Source of the DNA: Bacillota bacterium | GTDB lineage: Bacteria; Actinomycetota; Aquicultoria; Aquicultorales; Aquicultoraceae | Assembly (NCBI GenBank): GCA_023511485.1 | Contig: JAIMBH010000003.1 | Location: 1 to 64,000 of the forward strand | Length of the DNA: 64,000 nt | Direction of reading: 5' to 3' | In this document: positions 27,289 through 36,223 of the stretch, one piece after another | Position numbering within the stretch: position 1 is the stretch's first letter | Layout: each line of letters begins with the position of its first letter | Translations under genes and position numbers: made by a program | Notes under the pieces: model-generated | Database searches by the model: none | What the model was told of the DNA's origin: nothing | The model's input: only the letters and a program-made list of their open reading frames with translations

Positions 27289-27303
27289 TTATAATGATTA
27301 TCA
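27289..27303. promoter_or_regulatory. Fur-box-like inverted repeat overlapping a TATAAT
   Basis: TTATAATGATTATCA matches the Fur 7-1-7 consensus TGATAATNATTATCA at all but one of its defined bases and includes a TATAAT at 27290-27295. It lies between the iron-transporter-like gene and the PAS/SpoIIE gene. Confidence 0.35.
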
Positions 27304-27489
27304 CTTTATGAGCCATAGATCAGTCAGTTATCCGGCAGGTGGCCACCATTTTCTCTACATTCTCCAGGAAATAACGGTACGGTATGCTTAGCTTTGCCTG
27401 GAATCCAACTGAATCTTTAAGTACAGCTTCTTGCTAGGGATAACAGTCTCATATACAAACCGATAGTCTCTCGCGCAGCTGAGAAAAAT

Positions 27490-30400
27490 ATGGACAATAT
27501 AGATAGAAAAGTTATGGATGCGCAAAATTCAGCACAGCAAGAAAAGTTTAAGGAAGCGGCCACGATGCGGAATCTGGACAAGGTCATCGAAACTATTCCC
27601 GATGGTATTGTTACTGTGGATATAAATGGTCGTTTTACCTTTGCTAACGCTGCCGCAGAAAAAATATTAGGTGTTGAGCGCTCGAAAATTATCGGTCGTG
27701 CATACGATGATCCACCCTGGAAGATTACAGCTATTGATGACAAACCGCTTCCGAGCGAAAAACTCCCGGTTGCTAGGGTCTTTGACACCGGAAGACCAAT
27801 ATATAACATAGAGCTTGAAATTGAGCATCTTAACGGCAAAAAAATTGCGATCTCTGTAAATGTCGCTCCTCTTTGCGATGAACAGGGAAACCTAACCGGT
27901 GCGGTATTATCTTTTACCGACATCACCAGACAAAAGAAAGTCGAAGCTGCTTTGCGGGCATCTGAAAAGATGTATCGCAGCCTCATAGATAATGCTGGCG
28001 ATGCCATATTTACCATTGACCTTGAAGGTAACTTTATTGGTGCAAACAAGGCTGCCGAAGAGCTTACCGGCTACACAAAAGACGAACTCCTAAAGATGAG
28101 ATTCCCTCAGCTTTGTCCAAAATCGCAAGTTGAGAGAATCATTGCTGGTTTTAAGCAGGCGGTTAAGGTTGGGTCATGGTCGCTAACCGATATCTCGATA
28201 CTGCGAAAAGATGGCAAAACAATCCCGGTGGATTTGACCGGAAAGTTAATCGAGCTCGATGGCAAAAAAATAGCCGAGGCAATAGTAAGAGATGTATCTG
28301 CCTGTAGGCGTGTGGAAGAATCCCTTAAGGAAAACGAGGCCCGGTTCCGCAAAGTCTTTGATGAGGGCCCAATTGGCATGGCAATCACTGGGCATGACTT
28401 TAAGTTTCTGAGGGTAAACCCAAGGCTTTGCGAGATGACCGGATACACCGAAGAAGAGCTCACGAAAATGACCTTTGCTGATATAACTTACCCTGAGGAT
28501 ATAGATACGGATGTTCAGCTGGCACGCAAGCTGTTTAAGGGCGAGGTGCCCTTTTTTAATATCGAAAAGCGTTATGTCAAAAAAAGTGGAGAGATATTCT
28601 GGATTAGTCTAAGTGCAAGCTTGATACGCGATGAGCAAGGAAATCCACTATATGGGCTTGGTATGATTGAGGATATCTCTGAGCGCAAAAAAGCAGAGGA
28701 GGCTCTGCGTAGCTCCGAAGCCAAGTACCGCATGCTTGTTGAACAGATACCGGCAGTAACATATATCGCTTCAATTGACGGGTCAAATACAACTCTTTAT
28801 ATAAGTCCAAAAATAGAATCGCTGCTCGGCTACGAACCGAATGAGTTCATAGAAAATCCAGATTTTTGGGCGAACCGCATTCACCCGGATGATAGGGAGC
28901 GGGTAGTAGCTAAAGTCGGTCGCGCTCACGCAAATTGCACGCCGCTCGCAATAGAGTACCGTATGATAGCCAGCAACGGAAGGGTTGTATGGTTTAGGGA
29001 TGAGGCTTTGCTGGTGCGCGATGAGTCTGGCAAACCGCTTTTCTACCAGGGAATCATGACTGATATCACCGATCGAAAACGAATTGAAGAAGCACTTAGG
29101 GAGAGCGAGGAGCGCTATAGAACCCTTTTTGAGGCTGCGACTGATGCCATATTTATACTGGACATTGGGGGAGAGAGACCCGGCAGGATTGTTGCTGCCA
29201 ACCAGGCGGCGGCCGATATGCACGGCATGACGATTGATGAGATCCTTAAGATGCATATTACCGACCTTGATACGCCGGAGACTGCAAGACATAGCAGGGA
29301 AAGGGTGGAGCGCATACTTGCCGGAGAAACGATCAGGTTTGAGGGTGAGCATAGAAGAAAAGACGGCACAGTCTTTCCTGTGGAAGTTCACGCCAGTCTG
29401 GTTGAATTTGGCGGTCGTAAGTATATACAGGCCTTTGATCGGGATATAACCGAGAGCAAGCGGGCAAAAGAGCTAAGCGATGCGCTTAATTACATAAATG
29501 AGGCGATAAACTCGACCCTTGATTTTGATGAGGTCATGCGAAGAGTTGTCATCGAGTCCACGCAAGCTATAGGCTCTGAGGCGGCGGCAATAATCATGCA
29601 TGAGGGCGATCGGTGGGTTGCAAAGTATGTCTTTGGGTTCCCGCCAAGTATTATAGGCATGCGCTTTACCGACAATGAAGCCAGAGCTCTTGTGCTTGCC
29701 GCAAAGACAAGAAGACTGGTTGCAGCAAATGACGCGCAGCATGACGCACGAGTCAATGGGGAGGAGATGGAAAAGTACGGTATCCGCTCGCTCTTATCAA
29801 TCCCCTTGATCGTAAAAAATGAGGTCATCGGCGTACTCAGTTTTTACTACCGCTCGAAATCAGTGGTTTTTAGCGAAATCCAAATCGATTTTGCGACTAA
29901 ACTGGCGACTTCTATCTCGCTTGCGCTGGAGAATGTGCGCCTTTATGAGGCCCAACACAAAATTGCAGATACCCTGCAAGAATCACTTCTTATTATGCCC
30001 GAGCACATTGAAGGGGTAAGCTTTGGCTATCTTTATCGCTCGGCAACTGAGGCTGCTAAGGTTGGCGGCGACTTCTATGATATATTTGAGATTGAGCACG
30101 GCAAGATCGGTATAATAATCGGCGATGTTTCGGGCAAGGGTATTGAGGCGACAGCTCTTACATCACTAGTTAAAAATACCATCAAGGCCCATGCCTATGA
30201 GGACCGCTTGCCGGCACTTGTAATAGCCAAGACCAACGACCTTGTGGTGAAGTCATCGCCACCCTCTGTATTCGTTACGGTGGTTTTCAGTATACTTGAT
30301 ACAGATACAGGTAAATTAACCTATTGTAATGCTGGCCATCCACCTGCAATAATCAAGAGGAGAAGTGGTAAGGTAGAGCTGCTTGACAAGCACTCACCAA

Positions 30401-30663
30401 TAATTGGTGCGTTTCCCAAGCTCCATTACAGAAGTGGTAAGGTAACGCTAGAAAGTGGCGATATTTTACTTCTTTATACTGATGGCTTGATCGAGGCAAG
30501 GTGCAACGGCGGTTTTTACGGTGAGAAAAGGCTGGTCGAGTTTGTCCAGGGATTGAAATCGGTACAGGCCGGGGAGCTGCCGCAAAAGATATTCGATAAG
30601 GCAATGGAGTGCACTGGGTCAAAACTATCCGATGATGTGGCGATACTTGCTGTCTCGATTTAG
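27490..30663 (+). CDS. Multi-PAS/GAF SpoIIE-type phosphatase (RsbU-like)
   Basis: A soluble 1057-residue regulator with no membrane helix. Five PAS/PAC modules lie in a row at roughly 30-150, 155-275, 280-405, 410-535 and 540-665, each closed by a DIT/DIS-type PAC end. A GAF domain follows (about 675-825), then a PP2C-like SpoIIE phosphatase (about 850-1055) with VGGDFYD, IGDVSGKGIEA, YCNAGHPP, LLLYTDGLIEA and DDVAILAV. RsbU-type phosphatases dephosphorylate anti-sigma-factor antagonists (STAS proteins). Several PAS inputs suggest integration of redox or ligand signals. No anti-sigma/STAS partner is adjacent, unless the small gene at 31195 plays that part. Weak ribosome site. Confidence 0.92.
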   Translation: MDNIDRKVMDAQNSAQQEKFKEAATMRNLDKVIETIPDGIVTVDINGRFTFANAAAEKILGVERSKIIGRAYDDPPWKITAIDDKPLPSEKLPVARVFDTGRPIYNIELEIEHLNGKKIAISVNVAPLCDEQGNLTGAVLSFTDITRQKKVEAALRASEKMYRSLIDNAGDAIFTIDLEGNFIGANKAAEELTGYTKDELLKMRFPQLCPKSQVERIIAGFKQAVKVGSWSLTDISILRKDGKTIPVDLTGKLIELDGKKIAEAIVRDVSACRRVEESLKENEARFRKVFDEGPIGMAITGHDFKFLRVNPRLCEMTGYTEEELTKMTFADITYPEDIDTDVQLARKLFKGEVPFFNIEKRYVKKSGEIFWISLSASLIRDEQGNPLYGLGMIEDISERKKAEEALRSSEAKYRMLVEQIPAVTYIASIDGSNTTLYISPKIESLLGYEPNEFIENPDFWANRIHPDDRERVVAKVGRAHANCTPLAIEYRMIASNGRVVWFRDEALLVRDESGKPLFYQGIMTDITDRKRIEEALRESEERYRTLFEAATDAIFILDIGGERPGRIVAANQAAADMHGMTIDEILKMHITDLDTPETARHSRERVERILAGETIRFEGEHRRKDGTVFPVEVHASLVEFGGRKYIQAFDRDITESKRAKELSDALNYINEAINSTLDFDEVMRRVVIESTQAIGSEAAAIIMHEGDRWVAKYVFGFPPSIIGMRFTDNEARALVLAAKTRRLVAANDAQHDARVNGEEMEKYGIRSLLSIPLIVKNEVIGVLSFYYRSKSVVFSEIQIDFATKLATSISLALENVRLYEAQHKIADTLQESLLIMPEHIEGVSFGYLYRSATEAAKVGGDFYDIFEIEHGKIGIIIGDVSGKGIEATALTSLVKNTIKAHAYEDRLPALVIAKTNDLVVKSSPPSVFVTVVFSILDTDTGKLTYCNAGHPPAIIKRRSGKVELLDKHSPIIGAFPKLHYRSGKVTLESGDILLLYTDGLIEARCNGGFYGEKRLVEFVQGLKSVQAGELPQKIFDKAMECTGSKLSDDVAILAVSI

Positions 30664-30717
30664 CCCCAGACATGGATATCCAAAACTAGATATCTCCAAA
30701 AAGGTAACCTAACAAAG

Positions 30718-31191
30718 TTGATTAAGATGGTTAACAAAGATATTAATTATATGAAGATGGCGATTGAGGAGGCAAAGCGCGCAGCGCGGAATGGTGAAGT
30801 ACCGGTTGGTGCGGTCATCGTCTGTGACGATGACGTAGTAGCGAGGGCAAGAAATGAGCGTGAAGAGCGTGCATCGGCAATTGCGCACGCTGAAATTCTT
30901 GCAATTGAGGAGGCTTCGAGAAAGCTCGGCCGCTGGAGGCTTTCGGATTGCACGATTTATGTCACAAAAGAGCCCTGCCCGATGTGCGCTGGTGCGATAT
31001 TTCAGGCGCGGATGAAAAGGTTGGTCTACGGGCCTGCGGATAAGAAATCCGGCGCGGCAGGAACGCTTTACAATATCGTCCAGGATAAGCGCCTTAATTG
31101 GCAGCTCGAAGTCAAATCAGGCGTTCTTGAGGAAGAGAACATAAAGCTACTTCAGGATTTTTTTCGCGAGCGCCGTAAGGGCGAGCAATAA
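30718..31191 (+). CDS. tadA: tRNA-specific adenosine deaminase
   Basis: A zinc deaminase of about 155 residues that makes inosine at tRNA position 34. It has the HAEILAIEEA motif (catalytic His and Glu) and PCPMCAGAIFQARM (two zinc cysteines). The target tRNA-Arg(ACG) is encoded 4.3 kb upstream, which fits. TTG 30718 is used here; ATG 30727 or 30751 are alternatives with no better ribosome site. Its stop lies 3 bases from the stop of the convergent gene. Confidence 0.93.
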   Translation: MIKMVNKDINYMKMAIEEAKRAARNGEVPVGAVIVCDDDVVARARNEREERASAIAHAEILAIEEASRKLGRWRLSDCTIYVTKEPCPMCAGAIFQARMKRLVYGPADKKSGAAGTLYNIVQDKRLNWQLEVKSGVLEEENIKLLQDFFRERRKGEQ

Positions 31192-31194
31192 AAC

Positions 31195-31491
31195 CTATTC
31201 TGTAAACCTTGATAAAAAGCGCATAAGTTTCTCTGTTTGAGCTTTCGGGCCGGCGACAATAACATTAATGTTGCCAAGCGAAAACTTCAGGTTTTTCTTT
31301 GGCAGTTTTTTCGCTTCGTTTGAAATGGTAAAGTCATCTGTCACCTCGATGACGACTATCTTTGTTTCCTGATCCGTGTATTGCTCCGATAATAGACTTA
31401 AGCAAAATAGTTTAGAATATGTGAGCTCACCGGCCAGCCGTATAACGGTAAAATCACCATCGTGTCTTAGGTCTATGATTGTCTGGGACAT
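31195..31491 (-). CDS. Conserved-looking small protein, STAS-like pattern
   Basis: A 98-residue soluble protein, MSQTIIDLRHDGDFTVIRLAGELTY at its start (shown here in part: DFTVIRLAGEL). The order of beta-strand, AGEL, helix and VVIEVTDDFTIS resembles STAS domains, but the usual Asp-Ser phosphorylation motif is not present where expected. Family not recognised. Its placement near an RsbU-like phosphatase makes a STAS-type role tempting but unproven. Confidence 0.55.
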   Translation of the reverse strand: MSQTIIDLRHDGDFTVIRLAGELTYSKLFCLSLLSEQYTDQETKIVVIEVTDDFTISNEAKKLPKKNLKFSLGNINVIVAGPKAQTEKLMRFLSRFTE

Positions 31492-31678
31492 ACCTTCCTA
31501 CTTTACTTGTGCTTAATTAATCCGGTAATTACTACTTTATATAATTAGCAAGTACTGTATTATGGTTTGCTAAAAATACCTTGGTGTAAAGGTGATGTGC
31601 TTCAGTACTCCTTATTAAATGTACTAACCATTATATATTATACGCAAATCTGCTAAGCTTCAATCACATTGGGCGGAA

Positions 31679-31707
31679 TTGTTTTGGTGCTAATATCTTG
31701 GTAAAAT
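31679..31707 (+). promoter_or_regulatory. Promoter for tRNA-Ser(CGA)
   Basis: -35 TTGTTT at 31679-31684 and -10 TAAAAT at 31702-31707, 17-base spacer. A similar CTTG-GGTAAAAT block precedes the next tRNA-Ser near 31935-31948. Confidence 0.5.
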
Positions 31708-31750
31708 TAGAACGCGATTTAGATGCACAACGCTTGCCCAGAATTTAGCT

Positions 31751-31839
31751 GGAGGAGTCGCATAGTCTGGTCGAGTGCGGCGGTCTCGAAAACCGTTAGG
31801 CCCTTTCGGGTCTCGAGGGTTCGAATCCCTCCTCCTCCG
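31751..31839 (+). tRNA. tRNA-Ser (anticodon CGA)
   Basis: Class II tRNA: acceptor GGAGGAG/CTCCTCC, anticodon loop CTCGAAA in stem CGGT/ACCG, variable arm GGCCCTTTCGGGTC, T arm GAGGGTTCGAATCCCTC. CCA is not encoded. Confidence 0.95.
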
Positions 31840-31881
31840 CAAAATCAATACGCCGCTGAAGAGGTGGCGTATTGATTTTGC
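31839..31881. terminator. Bidirectional terminator after tRNA-Ser(CGA)
   Basis: Perfect 16-bp stem GCAAAATCAATACGCC / GGCGTATTGATTTTGC with an 11-base loop; the left arm starts at the tRNA discriminator base. Confidence 0.85.
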
Positions 31882-31978
31882 GGAGAACCGATTCTTGAAG
31901 CAGCGCTCCTTCAACCTGTGTGAAAATTACCCGTCTTGTGGTAAAATTTCCTGGTGCAACATAATTGACCAAATATCT

Positions 31979-32069
31979 GGAGGAGTCGCATAGCCTGGCC
32001 TAGTGCGCGCGACTGGAAATCGCGTTGGCGGATACCACCGCCTCGAGGGTTCGAATCCCTCCTCCTCCG
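31979..32069 (+). tRNA. tRNA-Ser (anticodon GGA)
   Basis: Class II tRNA: acceptor GGAGGAG/CTCCTCC, anticodon loop CTGGAAA in stem CGCGA/TCGCG, variable arm TTGGCGGATACCACCGCC, T arm GAGGGTTCGAATCCCTC. It lies 3 bases from the SRP RNA, so the two are likely processed from one transcript. Confidence 0.95.
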
Positions 32070-32072
32070 CAG

Positions 32073-32345
32073 ATGACCGTGCTAAGCGGGGAGGTAGCGG
32101 TGCCCTGTACTCGCAATCCGCTATAGCGGGGCTGAATTCCTGCTCGAGGCTCCCCGGTTGTGAGGTCGGTTGTTGCGCAAGTGGTGTTGAAGGTTGGGTC
32201 CTGCGCAACGAAAACTCGTGAACCCCGTCAGGTCCGGGAGGAAGCAGCGGTAAGCGGGCTATTTCGTGTGCCGCAGGGAAGCCTGGCTGGAGCTAACTAC
32301 GCAGCAACGCTTGGGGCCGGATGTCAACAGCAGGTGCACGGTCAT
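32073..32345 (+). ncRNA. ffs: Signal recognition particle RNA (large bacterial type)
   Basis: About 273 bases. The domain IV apical sequence GTCAGGTCCGGGAGGAAGCA (32227-32246) is diagnostic for the Ffh-binding hairpin, and AGCGGTGCCCTGTACTCGCA belongs to the Alu-like 5' domain. The ends pair: ATGACCGTGC (32073-32082) with GCACGGTCAT (32336-32345), setting the boundaries. The large form with Alu domain is typical of Bacillus-like Firmicutes and some other phyla. A T6 run at 32350 ends it. It sits directly before dnaX. Confidence 0.93.
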
Positions 32346-32427
32346 CCTATTTTTTACCTTTGACTTCCCTGGCAAACTCTGCTAATTTTTGCTTGTAACG
32401 TGCAGCAAATTAACCCGGAGGCTCACA

Positions 32428-34146
32428 TTGGCTTACTTATCGCTTTATCGCAAATGGAGACCCCAGACCTTCGATGATATTGCCGGCCAACCACATGTCG
32501 TCCAGACTTTGAAAAATGCCATCGACAAGGGAAGAATATCTCATGCCTACCTCTTCACCGGGCCTCGTGGTACCGGGAAGACGTCTACCGCAAGGATATT
32601 AGCTAAAGCAATAAATTGCGAGAAGGGCCCGACGCCTACACCGTGCAATCGGTGTGAGTCATGCAAGTCGGTAAACGATGGAAGCTCAATAGATGTGCTT
32701 GAACTCGATGCCGCTTCAAACCGCAAAGTAGACGAAATACGCGACTTGCTCGAAAAGATACCATACAGCTCGACTCAGGGCGGCAAAAAAGTCTATATCA
32801 TAGATGAGGTTCATATGCTTACTCCCGAGTCGTTTAACACACTACTTAAGACGCTTGAGGAACCACCAGAACATGTCATCTTTGTGCTCGCAACAACAGA
32901 GCCCCATAAAGTGCTACCTACAATTCTCTCAAGGTGCCAGCGTTTTGATTTCAGGCGTATATCTGTTGCGGATATCAAGGCCCGGCTAGGCCTGGTTGCC
33001 GAGGCCGAGAAGATAGATATTGATGAAGCCGCACTCTCTTTAATTGCTTATCATTCACAGGGGTCTCTTCGCGATGCGCTTGGAGCGCTGGAGCAGCTAT
33101 CCTCTTACTCAAAAGAGACAATAACTTTACACCATGCTACCTCACTTCTAGGGCTGACTGACAGCGAGCTTCTGTTGAACTTCACGGATATACTGGCCGA
33201 TGCAAAACTTGCCGAGGGGATATTATTTATAGATGAGCTAATCGAGAAGGGTGTAGACCTTCGCCAGTTTATTCAGGATATGCTAAGCCACCTCCGAAAC
33301 CTTCTTCTAATTCAGAATGCGCCTGGCATTAGGGTAGGCGGTATCATTGATGAGTTTGCACAGAAATTTAACGAGCAGGCAGCAAAGGTCCCTGGCAAGT
33401 CACTTATGTTTTTTATAAACACACTAAGCGATGTGTATGCTCAAGCTAGGTGGGCTACCGATATTAGGCTGCTCTTTGAAATTGCGTTGTTTAAGATGGC
33501 CAATGCAAGCGACAACATATCGATGGAGGGAATACTCTACAGGATAGAAAGGCTTGAGAGTATTCTTTTAAATGGGACAAATTTGCCGACCGCAAAAGTA
33601 GACGAGACAAAAGATGAGGCAAAAGATAAGGTAAGGGTAGAAAAATCCCAAAAAGCTAAAAAACAAGCAGAGGCTGCAGCTTCTGGGGAGGCGACGGTGT
33701 CACGGCCTGGTTTGGATTCGGCAGTCCCAAAAATTGGCGGCGACGTAACATTTGAGATGATTAAAAAGTCCTGGCCGCAAGTGTTGAAACTTATAAAAGA
33801 TAAGAAACCCTCAAGATATGGTTTCTATGCTGCAGCCAAGTTGCGCCACTTAAAGGATGGCAAACTTATAATCGCGCTTAAAGAGGGGGATAAAGTATTT
33901 GTTGAGAGCGCGGAGAACTTAAAATTACTGCAGAGCGCGTTAAAGATTGCAACGGGCTACAATATTCCGGTCACGTGCGAACTTGACCGGGAGGCAGTTA
34001 AAACCGTGGCAGTGACGGATTCGCAGGAGGATGAGGAAAGTTTGCTTGCCGCCGACGACTACATCAAATTGGTTCAAGATACATTTGGTGCTAAGATAGT
34101 TGAGGATATTTCCATTAACCAGATTAAAGATCAGGAGGATAAATAA
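32428..34146 (+). CDS. dnaX: DNA polymerase III subunit gamma/tau
   Basis: Clamp-loader ATPase, 572 residues. Typical opening LAYLSLYRKWRPQTFDD, Walker A GPRGTGKTSTARILAKA (about 44-60), zinc-binding CEKGPTPTPCNRCESC, Walker B DEVHML, SRC sensor 1 (LSRCQRFDF), then domain III and a lysine/alanine-rich linker and tau-like C-terminus. TTG 32428 is the start because CCGGAGG lies just upstream and the product begins exactly at the conserved sequence; the in-frame ATG at 32389 adds 13 unconserved residues. It forms an operon with ybaB and recR. Confidence 0.96.
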   Translation: MAYLSLYRKWRPQTFDDIAGQPHVVQTLKNAIDKGRISHAYLFTGPRGTGKTSTARILAKAINCEKGPTPTPCNRCESCKSVNDGSSIDVLELDAASNRKVDEIRDLLEKIPYSSTQGGKKVYIIDEVHMLTPESFNTLLKTLEEPPEHVIFVLATTEPHKVLPTILSRCQRFDFRRISVADIKARLGLVAEAEKIDIDEAALSLIAYHSQGSLRDALGALEQLSSYSKETITLHHATSLLGLTDSELLLNFTDILADAKLAEGILFIDELIEKGVDLRQFIQDMLSHLRNLLLIQNAPGIRVGGIIDEFAQKFNEQAAKVPGKSLMFFINTLSDVYAQARWATDIRLLFEIALFKMANASDNISMEGILYRIERLESILLNGTNLPTAKVDETKDEAKDKVRVEKSQKAKKQAEAAASGEATVSRPGLDSAVPKIGGDVTFEMIKKSWPQVLKLIKDKKPSRYGFYAAAKLRHLKDGKLIIALKEGDKVFVESAENLKLLQSALKIATGYNIPVTCELDREAVKTVAVTDSQEDEESLLAADDYIKLVQDTFGAKIVEDISINQIKDQEDK

Positions 34147-34497
34147 ATGAAGGGTCCAGGATTTGGCGGCGGCGGCATGGGAAATATGATGAAACAGATT
34201 CAAAAGATGCAGGCAGAGATGGCCAAAGTTGAGCAGGAACTCGCGGAAATCAAGGTGGAAGCAAGTTCGGGCGGTGGTGCGGTCAAGGCTGTTGTGTCGG
34301 GAAAGCAACAACTGCTGGAAGTTAAGATAGACCCCTCGGTTGTTGACCCGGATGACGTTGAGATGCTTGAGGACATGGTAGTTGCCGCGGTAAATGAGGC
34401 ACTCAGGCAGTCGCATGAAATCGCCCAGAAAAAACTCACTGCAGTAACCGGTCCGCTTGCTGGCGGGCTCGGCGGGTTAGGACTGCCCGGTTTTTAG
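34147..34497 (+). CDS. ybaB: YbaB/EbfC nucleoid-associated protein
   Basis: A 116-residue dimeric DNA-binding protein of the YbaB family: glycine-rich start MKGPGFGGGGMGNMMKQIQK, a long helix, then VEASSGGGAVKAVVSGKQQLLEVKIDP in part, and a glycine-rich tail. ATG follows the dnaX stop directly; GGAGG in the dnaX 3' end serves as ribosome site. dnaX-ybaB-recR is a conserved order in many bacteria. Confidence 0.95.
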   Translation: MKGPGFGGGGMGNMMKQIQKMQAEMAKVEQELAEIKVEASSGGGAVKAVVSGKQQLLEVKIDPSVVDPDDVEMLEDMVVAAVNEALRQSHEIAQKKLTAVTGPLAGGLGGLGLPGF

Positions 34498-34520
34498 AGT
34501 CAGTAAACTGACTCTAAAAA
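34491..34520. terminator. Terminator overlapping the ybaB stop
   Basis: TTTTTAGAGTCAGT / ACTGACTCTAAAAA, a perfect 14-bp stem with an AA centre. The ybaB TAG lies in the left arm. Confidence 0.75.
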
Positions 34521-34850
34521 CGAGCTGCCGACTAAAATAGCTAATAGCCAAGTAGCCAATGGTGTGTCGTTGCGAGGGGGCCGAAGGCGACCTGGCAATC
34601 TCTATGACCTCGCTTTATACTCTCGCTTCCGTGAACAATAATCCATAAACGCTGAAAGCTGGGTCGGCTAGCTATGCCTAGCCGGCTCGAGAATTCTCCA
34701 TAAGAATAAGTTATAATAAAAGTAGCTATCAGCTGTCAGCAAATTAGCATTCTGCAGTAAATCAATATAAAAGATTTGCCTCAAAGGCTGGTAGCCGGTG
34801 ACTGAAAGCCGATAGCTACAAATAAGAAAGTAAAGGTGGAAACATAAACG
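34498..34850. other. Repeat-rich gap between ybaB and recR
   Basis: 353 bases without a gene. In order: the terminator; AGCT-type repeats (GCTAATAGCCAAGTAGCC); a REP-like block at 34566-34603 (TCGTTGCGAGGGGGCCGAAG then GCGACCTGGCAATCTC); a hairpin GTCGGCTAG/CTAGCCGGC near 34662-34686; then more AGCTATCAGCTGTCAGC repeats up to the recR ribosome site AAAGGTGG. Confidence 0.6.
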
Positions 34851-35450
34851 ATGTCCTATTATGCGGGACCTGTTGCCGGCCTCATCGAAGAGCTGGCTAA
34901 GCTTCCAGGAATTGGGCCGAAGACAGCCCAGCGACTAGCCTTTCACCTCCTTAAAGCCCCGGTTGGTGATGCAAAAAAACTTGCGCGGGCAATCGACGAG
35001 GTAAAGGACAAGATAAGGTTCTGCGAAGAGTGCTTTAATGTAACAGATAAAATCAAGTGCGAGTTTTGTGGCGACCCTACACGAGACCAGGCCGTTATCT
35101 GTGTTGTAGAGGAGCCTAAGGATATTGTCGCGCTTGAGAAAACAGGGGAGTTCAAAGGGCTTTACCACGTACTTCAGGGAGCAATCTCGCCAATTGATGG
35201 CATCGGGCCGGATGATATCCGGGTAAAGGAACTGCTAAAAAGACTGCAAGAGAAAGATGTACGAGAAGTAGTCATTGCCACCAACCCCAATATCGAGGGT
35301 GAAGCAACCGCTATGTATCTTGCCAAGCTCATAAAGCCGCTTGGAATAAAAGTAACAAGGATCGCCAGTGGTCTTCCCGTAGGTGGGGATTTAGAGTACG
35401 CGGATGAAGTAACTTTGGGCCGCGCCCTTGAAGGCAGACGTGAAATGTAG
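34851..35450 (+). CDS. recR: Recombination protein RecR
   Basis: A 199-residue RecFOR-pathway protein: helix-hairpin-helix [18 protein letters not shown], four-cysteine zinc site [16 protein letters not shown], and Toprim domain ([19 protein letters not shown], then [16 protein letters not shown]) and the C-terminal [19 protein letters not shown]. It helps load RecA at gapped DNA. It is separated from ybaB by a terminator and 353 bases, so it probably has its own promoter here. Confidence 0.96.
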   Translation: MSYYAGPVAGLIEELAKLPGIGPKTAQRLAFHLLKAPVGDAKKLARAIDEVKDKIRFCEECFNVTDKIKCEFCGDPTRDQAVICVVEEPKDIVALEKTGEFKGLYHVLQGAISPIDGIGPDDIRVKELLKRLQEKDVREVVIATNPNIEGEATAMYLAKLIKPLGIKVTRIASGLPVGGDLEYADEVTLGRALEGRREM

Positions 35451-35644
35451 TTTACTTCTACTGGAAGGATGTTCCAGCAGAATGCTTGCGGTGGCTTGGC
35501 GCAGAGCTTTAAACCGCTAATCCGGCTGCTTACCGCCAGAAATGTACCGCTTACGGTAATTCTATTTACAGGTGATTAGTATCACAATTAAAATACTTCT
35601 GTTGGTCTTCTAACTAGTAGAGCCATATATTTTCGGAGGTGACA

Positions 35645-36223
35645 ATGGGAGAAGGTAATCTTACCGAGATTCGCTGGCATGCAAGGGGTGGCCAAGGTGC
35701 GGTTACGGCTGCAAAACTTTTGGCTGAGACCGCTCTTTCGCAGGGCCAGTATTTTCAGGCTTTTCCGGAATATGGTCCGGAAAGGATGGGTGCTCCGATT
35801 CTAGCATTTACCAGGATTAGCAGCGAGCCCATCCATATTAGAAGCAGCATTACAAATCCAGATATAGCAGTAGTCCTTGACCCTACGCTTTTAAGTACAG
35901 TCGATGTTACTGTGGGGATGGGAGAGGATGGTATTTTAATCATCAATACCGATGAAGAGCCCGCTGATATCCGCAAGGCAATGAAACTTAAAGGGTGTAA
36001 GGTATTTACTGTTAACGCGACGAGGATTGCACAAGAGACTATTGGTCGACCGATACCCAATACGCCCATGATGGGCGCGCTTGTAAAAGTCACGGACATG
36101 ATGCCCTTAAAGAGCCTAACCGATTACATCCGCAAATCCTTTGGCAAGAAATTTGCGGCCGAAATCATTGAGGGTAACATAGCGGCAGTTAAGCGTGCCT
36201 ACGCGGAGGTGAAGGCGGAATAA
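35645..36223 (+). CDS. porC: Pyruvate:ferredoxin oxidoreductase, gamma subunit
   Basis: A 192-residue gamma subunit with the family opening EIRWHARGGQGAVTAAKLLAE, a GPERMGAPI loop, and the PNTPMMGALVKV segment. In four-subunit 2-oxoacid:ferredoxin oxidoreductases this chain helps form the CoA site. ATG 35645 lies 6 bases after CGGAGG. It is first of a tight porC-porD-porA-porB operon (1-base overlaps, then a 7-base gap). Confidence 0.93.
   Translation: MGEGNLTEIRWHARGGQGAVTAAKLLAETALSQGQYFQAFPEYGPERMGAPILAFTRISSEPIHIRSSITNPDIAVVLDPTLLSTVDVTVGMGEDGILIINTDEEPADIRKAMKLKGCKVFTVNATRIAQETIGRPIPNTPMMGALVKVTDMMPLKSLTDYIRKSFGKKFAAEIIEGNIAAVKRAYAEVKAE

Noticed and set aside
31690-32363. Several 60-90 codon frames over the two tRNA-Ser genes and the SRP RNA, both strands
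   Set aside because: Products are translations of structural RNA (for example GFESL/SNPS-type strings from the T arm).
33640-33670. Possible dnaX programmed -1 frameshift site in an A-rich stretch
   Set aside because: The A run is read as AAA AAA CAA, not in the frame required for a canonical X XXY YYZ slip, and no clear downstream stem was found.
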